Part shown: positions 31,660 to 45,300 of the stretch, piece by piece | Numbering within the stretch: the stretch's first letter is position 1 | How the letters are laid out: each line of letters starts with the position of its first letter | NCBI GenBank assembly: GCA_951812925.1 | Contig: OX638369.1 | Span: 47,983,061 to 48,047,060 of the forward strand | DNA length: 64,000 nucleotides | Direction of reading: 5' to 3' | Origin: Calliopum simillimum | Lineage: Eukaryota > Arthropoda > Insecta > Diptera > Lauxaniidae | Notes under the pieces: generated by a model | What the model was told of the DNA's origin: nothing | The model's input: the letters and a program-made list of their open reading frames with translations, nothing else | Database searches by the model: none | Position numbers and translations under genes: made by a program

Positions 31660-34245
31660 ATGAAAATTTTACAGTACAATATTCAAAGTTTGAAGAAAGT
31701 TGGGAATAAGGAACTTCTTGAATTACTTGCAAAAAAAAAATAAAATTGTTATTATTATACTATATGAAATTTGGCTGGTGGATAATTCATGTTCTAGTTT
31801 AAGTAATTTTGTTGGTAAATTCAGAAATGATGGTTTTGGCGGAGTTGGAATCTTTATTTAAAAATCTATTAAATTCTCAGTATTGAACATTCCTAGTGTT
31901 TCGGAAACGGTTGATATCACTACCCTTAATCTTTCCAAAAACATCAGCATAATTTGCAACTATTCTGCTCCAAGTATCACGGCTGATGAATTTAAAACAG
32001 AAATGGAAAAAGTATTCTTCTTTGCAAAAGGCCTTAATGATTTAGTTTTAGTCGGCGGTGATTTTAATGCGAGATCAACTCAATGGGGCTGTGAAACATC
32101 AAACACTAAAGGAGACTTGTTGGAAACGATAGTTGATGATTATGAATTTATATGTATGAACGACGGATCTCCAACTTTTTCAACAAATGCAAGTACTCCA
32201 TCGGCTCTAGATTTGTCCTTCATTAACAGACAGATTATCAATATGTCTTGGTCGGTTTATAATAATAAAATTACTAGTAGTAACCATTTACCAGTGTTGA
32301 TAAACATTGAGGAAAATGGTTATACACCAAAAGCCGTATTTAAAATTAATAAAAGTAATTTATGCAAAGGTATTTCCAACTTGAAAATAGGTTCAAGTAT
32401 TACCAGCTTTCAGGCCAACGTTGATGAAATTTACAAAAAGAACACAATCAGAATATCAAATAACAATAAATACATCCCCAAACATTGGTGGTCTGATGAA
32501 ACTGAGAAATTATTTAGATTAAGAAACGCAGCTCCGACTTAAATATCAAAAATTTAAAACCTGGACCAATTTTCAAAACTGGATAAAATGCGAAACTGAT
32601 TTACGTGAACATATCAATAATTTAAAAAATCAGAACTTCAAGGAACTGCTAGACGACATCTCTCATCAATCGTCGGTTAAGGAGATGTGGAAAAAAATGG
32701 AGAGTCTTAAAAAATACAAATGCATCAAGAAAACCAATAATGCTTGGAAAGATAGCCAAAAAGTAGAATATCTTGATTTCATTACTTCAAATTTTAATAC
32801 TGCTTCATCAAATAGTAATGCGGTTTTAGACCAATTCATGACTCCTCGGAGGTTCCTCGGCTTTACTTTGCGGATTTTATGAAATACATTCAATCCACGA
32901 ATTTAGATTCTTCACCCGGATGCGACAAAATATCATACAAACTATTATTAACTTTAACTGAATATGAGCTCCAAAAACTTTTTACTCTTATTGAGAGTAA
33001 TTGGATGCACGATGAATGGCGTAAAATAAAAATAGTACCTATCCCAAAGAAGGAAAGTAATCCGGCCATTATTACTCAATACAGACCTATTTGTTTGATG
33101 TCAGTTCTCTTCAAATCTCTTGAAGGGTTGATAAAAATGCACATTGATCAGCACATTAACAACAACCAGTTATTACCAGATAGATCTTATGCCTTTAGAA
33201 GGAACCACTCCACGTCTCAATGTATTAATGATCTTATCAACACGGTTTATGCTTATAAGTACACTGGTTACCATGTGGTAGCAGCATGTATCGATATTGA
33301 AAAGGCTTATGACACAACGGATATCTCTATCTTATGCAATACTCTTCGTAGCATGGATTTCAACCCACCCATTACAAAGTGGATATTTTCATTTCGGACG
33401 ACAATTGTGATTTATTTCAGTTTGCGGATGATTTTTTTCTAATTTGTGTGGATAAGGATTTCAACTCTGCAAGACAAAAACTAAATTTCAAGATCATGTC
33501 ATTCATGGACAAATGTAAAAACCTCAACTTGAAATTAAACCTACAAAAAACTAATACGATTCATTTTAACAATCGTAAAAGAGCACTTAATTTGGTCGTC
33601 AATAATAGCGAGATTCAGGATGTGGATGTTATTAAATATCTTGGTCGTATCATTTCGTGTAACAAATCTTCAATCCATCATGTTAATTTTATAGTTAGCA
33701 AGGTCAAACGTACATGTAATTTTCTTAACATTTTGAATGGCTGCAAATTTGGGGTGGACCCCAAAAAGGGTTTACAATTTTTTAAGGCGTATGCCAGATC
33801 AAAGATCGAATATGCAGTATCTTCATTTGCAAACTTATCTAAAGCAGCTGCATCAAAGTTAAAGGCTTGCACGAATGCCATCCTTAGAAGATGCCTTGGT
33901 CTGATTAATTCCACACCTCATCATTTATCATCTAGCTGCGGAATTGCCATCGGATTACAGATTCAAACTCAGCACGGCCAAAAAAATTGCTAAATGTTTG
34001 GCTTTTGACTTGCCAATTGCACGTCTCTTAATGTCCGCTGATTTCAGTATTAAAACAAGCTACTTTAAAGTATTTCGTGAATTCGAGGACATTTTTAGGG
34101 AAATAGGAGCAATCAACTACAGCATTCAAAAAACTGACAAAATTAAAACTTTCGCGCACTTCTTTAAAAATTTAGCCCTGAAGAAAGCTGAATGTAACCA
34201 TAATTTGGTCCAACAACTCTTCAAGGAGAAAATAAACAATACGTA
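31660..34245 (+). pseudogene. LINE ORF2: endonuclease and reverse transcriptase
   Basis: ATG at 31660 opens MKILQYNIQSLK, the usual start of an AP-type endonuclease. GGDFNARSTQWG (near 32060) and SSNHLPV (near 32277) are its catalytic motifs. The RT runs from 32879 (YRPICLMSVLFKSLEG, CIDIEKAYDT) to FADDF at 33424, the catalytic aspartates. Between TKWIFSF and FISDDN about 200 bp are missing, removing a conserved RT motif. Stops and frameshifts occur at 31740, 32540 and 33400. Not functional. Confidence 0.85.
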
Positions 34246-34979
34246 GGCTGCTATATATATTTCTGGCCTAGGCAACACTAATGTCAATAGGTAAAATCCG
34301 GCAACACCATAATAAAGTTTGATATTATTTAGCATAAACGTACTCAGAACGTTTTGACGTACGACCATCATTTGTGTTGTTTACAGTGACTTGTAAAAAT
34401 CAATTTGGGAAAAAAATGGAATTAACTCGTGAACATTTTCGTGCGATCATTTTTCACAACTTTCCACGTGGATTATCACGACAAGAGTGCATCGATGAAT
34501 TTAAATCTTTGTATGGCGATGAAGCACCATCCTATAGCACTGTGGAAAACTGGTTTAATGAATTCAATCGTGGCCGACGCTCGCTCAAAGTCGAATTCCG
34601 TGAAGGTCGTCCAAAAACGACCGTTGTGCCAGAGAACATTGATGCCGTGCGTGAACTGATAATGCAAGATCGTCATGTGACATACCGTGAGATAGAAGCA
34701 TCCTTGGGCATTAGTTCCACTTCAATACATTTGATTTTGCATGAACACTTAGTTGTAAAAAACGTTTGTTCTCGTTGGAAACCCCATAATTAATCAATCG
34801 CTTAAATTATCAATGGAAAAATTAATTTTCTTAACTCACTGTAAACAAAACATATAGCACTTGTACATCAAAACGTTGTGAGTAAGTTTATGCTAAGAAA
34901 TGTCAAATTTTATTATGGTGTTGCCAGATTTAAGCTATTGATATTAGTGTTGCCTAGGCCAGAAATATATACAGCAGCC
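34246..34979 (+). mobile_element. mariner derivative with 118-bp inverted ends and a DNA-binding-only ORF
   Basis: The ends GGCTGCTRTATATATTTC are inverted copies over about 118 bp at roughly 90% identity. TA precedes the left end (34244-34245); the right flank reads GG, so one target copy is mutated. It is inserted in LINE ORF2 between the RT and RNase H regions. It encodes the N-terminal part of a mariner transposase only. Confidence 0.8.
34416..34793 (+). CDS. mariner transposase N-terminal DNA-binding domain (125 codons)
   Basis: ATG at 34416 (MELTREHFRAII) opens an uninterrupted frame through two helix-turn-helix motifs: QECIDEFKSLYG..STVENWFNEF and the second in TYREIEASLGIS. The linker GRPKT lies between them. 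It stops at TAA just after SRWKPHN, where full-length mariner transposases (about 345 residues) would continue into the D,D34D catalytic domain. It could bind the inverted ends of related copies but cannot cut or join DNA. A start further upstream in the same frame lacks support. Confidence 0.7.
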   Translation: MELTREHFRAIIFHNFPRGLSRQECIDEFKSLYGDEAPSYSTVENWFNEFNRGRRSLKVEFREGRPKTTVVPENIDAVRELIMQDRHVTYREIEASLGISSTSIHLILHEHLVVKNVCSRWKPHN

Positions 34980-34989
34980 GGTCAAGAGG

Positions 34990-35798
34990 ACTCGAGGCTA
35001 TCTTCACGGACGGTTTTGTCGCTGATGGAATTACTGGAGCCGCTTTTTATCATCCATTAAGCAATACTACAATACTAGGAGTTTTTATACTAACAAAACA
35101 ACGGCATCAATGACCTCTGAGCTCTTGGCTATGGATAAAGCCATTGATTTTGCGATATCTAATAATTTTAACAAGGTGGCAATTTTGACAGATAGCATGA
35201 GTGGCGTGTTAGCAATTAAGAGGGATTCTTCCAAAAATTTTCTTTTAAACAAACTGCATTACAAAATAATGAATAGTCAGATTTCACTAGTGGAATTTCA
35301 TTATATAAAAAGTGGATATTGCTGCGAAAGGTGCTGTGGCAGATGGGGAATGTATTTCCTTAAAGTAGACTCTCGGCGACGCAGTCAACAGAATTACAGA
35401 TAGATTAAAAATACAATGGCAAGAGGAATACGATTACCTAAAACAATCCAAAAGGAGTTGCATATGGTAACATATTTCCCACAAAAAAAAAAAAAACAGA
35501 TCACAAATTAAGCCCAATTGAAGTAAAACAAATAAATAGAATTCTCTCCGGTCATGCATTTTGTAAAGATACTCTCTTTTAAAAGAAAGTTCATCAAAAT
35601 AGTTTTTGTGACAGATGTGGAGCTGAAGAAGATTCATCACATATCATTTTTAGCTGTCCTCAATTCAATGCTCAGAGACGTTTGTACCCAAAACTTTTAC
35701 AATATCAGTCAGTAGCAGATTACTTCAAAAATATTCAATTGAAAGAAGCTGTTAATTTCGTTACATCGTTTCTAGAAGATATTCAAATTTCACTTTAG
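34990..35798 (+). pseudogene. LINE ORF2: RNase H and C-terminal domain
   Basis: IFTDGFVADG (first Asp, near 35000), SELLAMDKAI (Glu) and ILTDSMSG (Asp) are RNase H motifs in the expected order. The C-terminal CDRCGAEEDSSHIIFSC motif follows near 35611. Frameshifts and stops occur near 35060, 35330, 35400 and 35460. It ends at TAG 35796-35798, just before poly(A). Confidence 0.8.
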
Positions 35799-35931
35799 AT
35801 TTTACAAAAAAAAAAAAAAAAAACCTTAAACAATCATCGAACTTCTTCATTTATCTCATCAATCATCTCATACTTCATTTCATTCAACACTTATTTCCTT
35901 ACACAACACTGTCATCATCACTGGCGAGGAA

Positions 35932-35939
35932 TATAAAAG
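35932..35939 (+). promoter_or_regulatory. Candidate TATA box of Rab3GAP2
   Basis: TATAAAAG lies about 300 bp upstream of the start codon at 36241 in non-repetitive DNA after the LINE tail. The 35965-36240 stretch would be an AT-rich 5' UTR. No transcript evidence. Confidence 0.35.
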
Positions 35940-36240
35940 CTAAAACATATTAACAAAATTGCAATTCATTAATATAAAACTAAAACTTAATTAAAATTCA
36001 TTTAATTTATTTCCAAATTGGAAACAAAATTGGTGTTGGCGATCTAAGTCTTCGACTGGCCAAATAAGTCTTCAAGTCCGGAGTTTATCTCAAGAGATGA
36101 CGAAGCAACGTTAAATAACAAAAAAAAAAAAAATAACGCAGAGAACAACGAAATAAAAAAGTTAAATTGCAATTCTTTCTTTTGCAAATAATTAAAATAA
36201 TTAAGGAGATACTCAAGTGAAGGACAGAACTCAATCATCA

Positions 36241-36316
36241 ATGGCGGTCGAGGTGAAAACTTTTGGAAAAATACACGATTTCCAAAAAGTCCAAGAATAC
36301 TTTGGACTATCTCATG
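36241..36316 (+). CDS. Rab3GAP2: Rab3GAP2 exon 1
   Basis: ATG 36241 opens [14 protein letters not shown]; 25 codons plus one base, then donor GTAAGT. Confidence 0.82.
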
Positions 36317-39300
36317 GTAAGTTACCACTGATAAGATTAATCGTTATTTACCTTCTTTTTTTGTAATTCCAAAGATGAAAAATGGATGAACGCAATCAAA
36401 TATGCTATTTCACCGACTGGCGAATTAATCGCTTTGGCCCAGGGTGAAAAACTGGCTTTCTTGTCATCTTGCTGGAACATTAAAAGTCAAATAACCACAT
36501 ACGAGCTTAGTTGGTGGGGAGAGTTGGAAAACCCGAATCACATAGTGACCAGCGTTGTTTGTTTACCGATCTTTGATAAAAATGCTAGCGTTGGCCTTGG
36601 CTGGACTTGTGTGGCTGTGGGCTTGAACTCTGGCACGGTTCTATTTTATACAGATGCTGGAATTAAAATATTTTCACAAAGGTAAAATTTAGCATAAGCT
36701 TATACATAATTGTTAATTTGAAACGTAGGATTCTAAATAGTTTTTAAATAGGTTTGTTTTAGGGATAGTTTTTTTTTTGAAATTCTGTAGCTTAAATAAT
36801 ATTTATATTATAAAGTTGGTTAGTAAGTTGTCATTATAAAGTCATACAATAAGGATCATCAGTAAACAAATGTAATTCAATCGTATCCTTATTAAATGTA
36901 TTCTTATCAGAAATATTTTTATATTTTGGATAAGAAACCATCGATAAGAATGCAATTTTTAATAAAAAACAGCAATTTTGCCAGAGAAAACTTTCGCCTG
37001 ATATTTTTTTTCCAGAAAGAATTCTAAAAGTATTAATAAAGGCTCCGAATAAGGAACAACCTGCACCCATCTGTTTAATTTTATATCAAATTTAATAGGT
37101 TAAAAACAATATCGCAAGGCTATGTTTAATTGAAAATAATTTTTTTTTTAAACATTGCACTTATTCGTGTAAGAAAAAAGTTATCATATAATTTACCATA
37201 TGAAAAGAAATCTATTTCTGCCGAGATTTATTCTAAATCTATGTATAAATCACAGCTGAGCTGTGGCAGTGGCTGTACAAAATTGATACTCAGCGCAGCC
37301 GTCACTTCTATCGACTGCGTTTATTTAACAAGTAGTGATATGTACTAGTTTGTTTCTTTTAAAAAAATGGAAAGATAAAGACGATTTACGATTGTCTTAC
37401 GATATCCCATTTTGAATTTCAGAAAGATCTATCGAAATGCAGACGAGCTTACGTAAAATAACTAATGAAAAGTCGAAAAAATTCCAAATTCAACACAGTA
37501 AGGCATTCGTAATTCTTTGCAGCACTGTCTCTTCAGACTTTTTGAAAGTGGGTTCAAAGCTTCCAGACTGGACACTTTTCTGAAGAGAACAAGCTACGAG
37601 AAAGTTAACCAAAATCTTCGACTGATGATAAGGGCGTAGCCAAGGCTGAAGTTGACGAATATCCACGAGAAATAATTTGTAACGTCATGGCTGTGTCTTA
37701 GATATTGGATAATGATCTGCTGTAAACAAAGATATCTGCTCGGTGAATGAATTTTAATTGAGATTCAGTAAGAAGATCGAGTACGTTTTGTCCAATATTT
37801 CCTAAAAAACGTTAACGTACAATATAGCAACTTCAACAAAATCGTAACCGGTGATGAAGCCTGGTTTTATAAGAACGACCCGGAAAACAAACAACAGTCC
37901 ATGGTATAATGCCCGGAAGGAGAGAGTTCGCCTATTAAAGCATAAGGAAAAAAATAAAAGATCAGCAACCAAACACGGTGTGCCTTAACCCGTTCTAAAT
38001 CGAACGTCATAGCACATCAAATTTTTTTCCAGATTCTGTTTACTTATCGTTCAAATGATGCATAAAAAAATGTTCACTCGTGACTCCTCGACTAAATTTT
38101 GAGATAATCGCTTTTCCAATTGGGGCATTTTCCCATACGAAAAAAAAAAAAAAAATTTTTTTAACTACATTAAACAAAAATCAAAATAATCGATGTGTTT
38201 TGCCATGCTTAACGCGAATCCAACCTCAGAATTGCTCTATCGTGTATGGTTTTTGAGATATTGTAACCTAAACACCAAAAAAAGTTGTTTTTTGCCATTT
38301 TTTGAAGCTATATAACTATGTAATAAATCATTTATTCGCTAAATGTGATTTAAGTACTTAAAAGCCCTAATCTTTTCCTTTAAAATCTAATTTAAATTAT
38401 GTTTATATCTTCATGCTTCTATGAGATATCGTAGACCGAAATATTGTCAAAACGGTTAAGGTTAAGATATCTTTATGGAAAAAAAAGACATCAACATAAT
38501 TTAAATTAGGTTTTAAAGGCAAAAACTAGGACTTTCAAGTTGCTTACCAGATTTAACGAAATTAGAATTTCTTTCACATTTTAAACATGTTCAACGAACT
38601 GACTACTTCTAAATTCAGCCGTATGCCATACACGTAACAACACTCGGGGTGTCAAACGGCTGAATTTAGAAGTAGTCGGTTCGTTGAACATGTTTGAAAT
38701 GTGAAAGAAATTTTAATTTCGTTAAATCTGGTAAGCAACTTGAAAGTCCTAGTTTTTGCCTTTAAAACCTAATTTAAATTATGTTGATACCTTTTTTTTT
38801 CCTCAAAGATATCTTAATCTAAAAAGACACAAAAGTGCAAAAAACCCGTTTTGACAATATTTCGGTCTACGATATCTCATAGAAGCATGAAGATTTAAAC
38901 ATAATTTAAATTACATTTTAAAGCAAAGATTATGGCTTTTAAGTACTTAAATCACATTTAACGAATAAATGATTTATTACATAATTATATAGCTTCAAAA
39001 AATGGCAAAAAACGATTTTTTGTGGTATTTAGGTTACAATATCTCAAAAACCATACACGATAGAGTAACTTTGAGGTTGGATTCGCGTTAAGCATGGCAA
39101 AACACATCGAATGTGATTATTTTGATTTTTGTTTAATGTAGTTAAAAAAATTTGTTTTTTTTTTTTTTTTGTATTGGAAAATGCCCCAATTGGAAAAGCG
39201 ATTATATCAAAATTTAGTCGAGGAGTCACGAGTGAAAATTTTTTTATACATCATTTGAACGATAAGTAAACAGAATCTGGAAAAAATTTGATGTGCTATG

Positions 39301-42300
39301 ACGATCGATTTAGAACGGGTTACGGCACGCCGTGCAAAGTGATGCTGTCTATTTATTTAAACAGAGCGATTCCCCTGAAGACTTGACAGACAGTAACTAC
39401 AAAATGGTACACTGAAGACTACTTTTCAAGAAATTTTGGAAAATTTGTTGGAAAACCCAAAAAAGAGGAACTACTTCATGTTAAACACCGTTGAAATAAC
39501 ATGGAACTTTATTGTGCCTTCATGCACCCAGCACCATATTTCCGGTTCTGGCGCCCTTTGATTTGTGGTAATTTCCAAAAATAAAAATAATTTCAAGGGG
39601 TAGCATGCGGAGCTAATTAATGCAATTAATGCAGATATTGAGAAACATCAAAAACATTTTGATGACTGTTTTAATAAGTGAATCTATGGGCTGAAAAAAT
39701 GTATCGAAATAAATGACGATTATGTAGAGAAGATAAAAAGAGGCGAAGATTGAAAATAAAAAAAAAATAAAATTATTTTTCCAATTTTTCTTCTAACCTA
39801 CTCAGCAAACTTTTTTAAGTCCCTCCACTCTTGGCGTCGTGGGTTCGAATCCCAGTGTCAAGGAATTTTTATTTATTTATATTTTGTTAATTATCGTTAT
39901 TTTTCTTTTTATAAGGCTTAATGTTTTTTCTTGTTACTATTAGGGGCTCATAGAATGAAACGTATCCATGCAATACGATATCTTGATTTTGAAGTGCCAA
40001 CATCTTTTTATTTCCCTTCTATTAGGTTTCATATTATAACAACATAGATGATAGACTTTATACTTTTGATAGTCAGCAATCCAAAATATCGCCTTACCTT
40101 TACTTTCAAAAATAAAAATTTTATAACAGTATAAATCTTCACTAAAAATCTCACTAACTTAAGCTTTGCTCGATTTATTTCATAGCTATGAAGATGATCC
40201 CGTGCTTAATATAAAATCCTACTCGCCTCCACGTCACTCTGAAAAGGATTCCTTTGTCTATATTATTTATGATCAATGCGTTTGCTTTATAAAAGGTGCA
40301 GATATTATTCCATTATTATGCAATCATCGCAATAACCATACACGTCTTTTGGGGCTCAATATAACCGCTGCGACAAATGTACATGGAAGCGCTATGCAAG
40401 ACATGATACCATACCAAAAATTTAAATATCCATGTAAAACAGAGGCAGTTGTTAATGATGCCGCTGTTGCAGGAACACAAAAACCATGCATATATGATGA
40501 TATCAATGAACAATGTTTGGGTTGTGGTTACTATGCAAAAGTCAGCGAAAACCCACCTCAAAGTTCGTTAGTTTTAGGTGTTGGCGCTAAACCATATTTG
40601 GGTTTTTATAACGCAGAACTGGGTTTTTATAACGCAGAACTGGGTTTTTATAACGCAGAACTGGGTTTTTATAACGCAGAACCGGATAACGAAACGATAA
40701 CTTACAAAAATATATTTGGCAATTTATTTGGATGTTATAAAGCTGAAACCCAGTCTGATGAGCAGCCACCATCGCCATCAAAAGAATCACAAATGCGCCC
40801 AAGTTGCCGTTTTTACGATGGGAAACGTAATGGTTACACAATTGCTATGGCACCGGGTAATCGATTAGCAGCAATAACTGATAATTTAGATCGCGTTATG
40901 CTTGTGGACTGCCAACGTGGTATAATTTTACGAGTTTTCAAAGGATATCACGACGCACAGTGTGCTTTTGTGCCAGTCAAAGAGCGCACATTGAAAGGTG
41001 TACAGACGGGACGACGAAAGGCGCTATTTTTAGTGATATATGCACCACGTATGGGATGCCTAGAGATGTGGTCATTACAAAATGGTCCAAAGATAGCTGC
41101 GTTTACAGTAAGTAAAAAAGGACAATTGGCGTACAGCACACATGGATTGTTGGGTAAATTATTTAAGTTTTAATGATTTTTATGGACCTAGTTGGTCTAT
41201 GTGAGGTTTTTGCTCACGCAATTACCGCCACCCTAACCTAAGTATTTAAGACTCTCGGATATCAGACTTACAGCTATCTTTTCATGGTCATAGAAAAACT
41301 TTTCAAATTAAGCTCTGACATTAAGCGATTTTGGGACTGATTCCCTTAAAACTGTTTTAACTTTTTACATTTTTTAGGAGCTCAACCTAGTGACAAAGTT
41401 AAAGCAACTGTTAACTGCTGTTTATTTCTTGACCCAAGCGATTGCAGCCTCAAAGAAATTGTTATACCATTCCATTTTGCGCTTAGCGAAAGTAATTCGA
41501 CGACATCACGTGACATTCACTTGTTGCGACGATTAAAGAATCTTTTACGTAGTGATGCTGAAACAAAAAATATTGCTGATATAAAAGCTGTTGCTGCTGA
41601 ATTTCGAACGATTGAAGTACGGCAGCAATTTTTGGAAATGTTAAGAAAGAATCGACATCTTGACCCAGAAATTTTTCAAGTAATCGCCTTCGAGTTTCTA
41701 ACAGCGCTGGATAGTGAGACAGAATCCGAAAATTTGGAAGAAAAAGAAAACTTAAGAATAATTTTACAAAACTATTTGCGTTTGGTAGATTTTTACATTA
41801 CTATGCTTACACCTATTGCGGTTGATTTTGATGATAATCTGGAGCTAAGTGACAGTGATTTAGTAACGATTAATCAATTGGTTTTGTTATTGGCCAACAA
41901 GGAAAAAATAACTGATGCTAAAGGCAAAGAAACAAGCAGTAGCAATAACCCCACCACTAGCCATGTAACTTTTCAAGAACGTTACAAGGATGATGGTGAT
42001 TTTGTACATTTCCTCAGCATATTTCAAATGGATATACATTGTAAAATTCCAATAATACATGCCAAGTCAGATATATTTGGGTACATAAGCGGCAAATTAT
42101 TTGGTGAATTTTTAGACCATGGCTTGTGTTTCGAACAATTTAAGGAAGCTGCTGAAAAATCGCATATACCATGTGAAGACTTACTTGTATTGGCGCTGCA
42201 TTTTTGGATAAAAAGACCCTTTGAATATAGAAATTGGTAAATATGAAAAGCAAATGCGCTTTACCATGAAAATATGTTTCATTGAACGTTATAGATTTGG

Positions 42301-45300
42301 ACAAACTGAAAAAAAAAAAAAAAAATTATTAAATTTCTATAAGTACTATGTCTGGAATGGGAATTTTTATGCTTTGAAGCTCGAAATTAATAAGTTTTTA
42401 TGAAATACGGTTTACAGTTTTTTAATATTAGTTTTTTTTCGTAAATATCGGTTATGCTTCCGTTCGTCGATATTTATTTCGGTATACCTGAAAAAATAAA
42501 GATCGGCCGATGGTGTAGTGCCTAAGTTCTGGTTTTGAATCCCAGATAAGGCATGGAAGTTAAGTCTGAAAGCTGTAAGTTAAATACATAAGTGTGATTC
42601 GACAATCAAATCTAGCCTATTGCGAAAAGTTGAATAATACAGTTGTCTTACGAAAACTAGGTTATTGTTGATTCTGACGGTAAAAATTAGGACATATCAC
42701 ACTGTTTTTGATTAAAATTAGAGTGTTTTATTAAATATACCGAAAAGTGGGACTTTTCGTGGTTTTTTATCGAAAAATACGACGTTCCAGACTTTATGTC
42801 AAAAAGTAGGATTTTGGCGAAAACTAGGATATTTCGATGCCTCTTACGAAAAGTAGGATGATTGGAACGCACCAAATATTCTCTTAAATAGACCAAATTT
42901 TATATGGTGCTTGTTTACATCAAACAGAAAAATTTGGTGCTCTTTGGGCACCTCTAATGCATATGCTAAATGTAGTTAGTCCTTTACCAGTTTACCATAT
43001 CGTTATTCGCAAACATTGCAAATAGATCAGATTTATTAATAAAAGTTAAAACTGATGATTTTTCAAAATGGAAATATACAAATTTTCAGTAATGATAAAA
43101 AACTTTTAGGGGCTGTTTACATAAACTTTTTTTTATGTCTCCAGTGTTATAGTGAGTTGATCAAAGATTCTTATCCCCTTAAAACCTTTATTCCAACATA
43201 TTTGTATTAATTGAAAAAAATAAAATACTTTTGGAGATGTGTCCTTTTGTTGTGAACTTTTTATAAATCACTCTTATTTCATATTTGGCCATTTATGCTG
43301 CTGCCTATAGGCATGATACAGGTTTTCCACTCCAAGTTCAACCTTTTCCACATCAAATTCATCCTTTTTCAATTCAAATTCAACTTTTTGCGAATCAAAA
43401 TCAACTTTTTCCAAATCAAATTTCCCCCTTTTTTCCAAATCAAATTCCACTTTTTCTAAATGAATTCAACTTTTCCCAAATCAAATTCACCCTTTTACAA
43501 ATCAAATTCACAAACGCTTAAAATGACATGTCTCTGCACCTACAGCAGCTATCGTTCTGAAACGTGGTACATACATGTGTCTACCAAACATCTGCCAAAA
43601 TATGGAGGGAATTGGAAAGGGGGCGTAGCACGCTCTTTCAAAACTAAAAGCTTGTATTCAGCCATTCCATTTCTAGCGTAAAAAGGTATGCCACACCCGA
43701 TTTCGCTGAAATTTAGTACATAGTTTCGATTTATGTCCAGTCTGATAAAAATACCAAACAAATTTTTTTATGGCTTGTGAAGGATTGCAAAGGGTGGAAA
43801 ATTTGGTAAATTGTGACAAACTCCCCACACATAATTGTCAATAACTTAGACATTTTTCAACCGATCTGCTGTAGGTGCAGAGATATGACATTTTCAGCGT
43901 GTTTTTTTGCAAAGGTGAATTTGATTTGGAAAAGGGTGAATTCGATTTGGAAAAAGTTTAATTTGATTTGGAAAAAATGGGGGTGAATTTGATTTGGAAA
44001 AAATTGGATTTGAATTGAAACAAATTTAATTGGAATTGAAACAATATTTTTATAAAAAAATTGCCTCGACTTGGAATTTTGTTCTTACATCATATCATTT
44101 TCGGATGTCTTTCGCTTAGCTATTTCCCGAAATCTTGAAAGGAAGCAAATATAATTCCAGTTCTTAAACCTAATAAAAAAGCATCGGATTCAAAAAGTTA
44201 CCGCCCGATATCGTTGTTAAGCTCGTTGAGCAAAATACTTGAGCGAATTATTCTTAGGCGAATTCAAGATCACATTGAACAACATAATAATATTCCGTCT
44301 CAACAGCATGTATTTATGCAAGGGAAGTCGACAACTCACCAACTTTACCGCATTCGAAATCATATAAAGAATAATCTTCAAATGAAACAATCCACAGGAA
44401 TGATACTATGTGACATTGAGAAATCTTTTGACTCAGTTTGGCATTCTGGTCTTATACTTAAAATGATCGACTATAGTTTCCCACGATATTTAATTAATAT
44501 ATGAAATTGTTTTCTTAGAGACCGTTCTTTTATAGTTCCGATCAAGCAAACAAAATCCATACGTCACCAAATACCATTCGGAGTACCACAAGGAGCTGTA
44601 ATTAGCCCAACGTTATATAATATATTTATATCAGATGCAACGCATCTCACAAATGGCTTTCGAGCGTGGCATACTATCTAAGACCAAAGCAATTTTCTTT
44701 ACGCGCCGGAGAACTCTTGAAATCCCAAGAGACCTATTTGCATCAATAACATTTCCATAAATTGGGAGCATGAAGTCAAATATTTGGGCTTAGTTTTTGA
44801 CAAAAAATTAACTTTTAAAAACCACGTCGATTACACATTGGAAAAAATCAACAAATCCATAAAAATGTTATACAGCATAATTAACAAGAACTCTAACCTG
44901 AGTAGAAATAACAAACTACTATTATACAAAGTTGTATTCAGGCCAATTATAGCATATGGGTGTCCAGTTTTTCAAAATATTGCTAAAAGTCACCTCAAAA
45001 AGCTGCAAATTGCGCAAAATAAATTCCTCAAAATGAGCTTTTTAGGAATTCAGTTTATTTAAAAATCAGGATTTATTTAGCGGATGAATGAATTTTCAAT
45101 TATGTTCAAAAGTTACAATTGGAATGAAAAATTTTAATTTTAAAATTTTCAACAAAAACTATTTTTTCAACGATTACTAGATTTCAATACCCCTTCTCAA
45201 TCGTGTAATCCTAACTGCAAGCACAATTTCCTGAAACGTGTTGCATTCAGAGACTTAGTAAATATATCAGCTAGTTGATCCTCAGTTCCTATAGATTGTA

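Larger units (their letters stand above)
19391..35823 (+). mobile_element. I-clade non-LTR retrotransposon, broken, holding two large insertions
   Basis: Order on the plus strand: ORF1 N-terminal part, a 10.8-kb insertion, ORF1 zinc knuckles and C-terminus, ORF2 with AP endonuclease and reverse transcriptase, a 734-bp mariner derivative, RNase H domain, a C-terminal Cys/His motif, and a poly(A) tail at 35806-35823. An RNase H domain after the RT is characteristic of the I group. Frameshifts, stops and an RT deletion make it inactive. It ends about 110 bp upstream of the TATA box proposed for Rab3GAP2. Confidence 0.85.

Noticed and set aside
39835..39870. tRNA gene at GGGTTCGAATCCC
   Set aside because: Only a B-box-like match; no A box at the right distance and no acceptor stem. 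The same holds for 59337-59347.
42503..42560. tRNA or SINE at GATGGTGTAGTGCC..GGTTTTGAATCCC
   Set aside because: A-like and B-like boxes are too close for a tRNA and no cloverleaf forms; at most a truncated SINE head.
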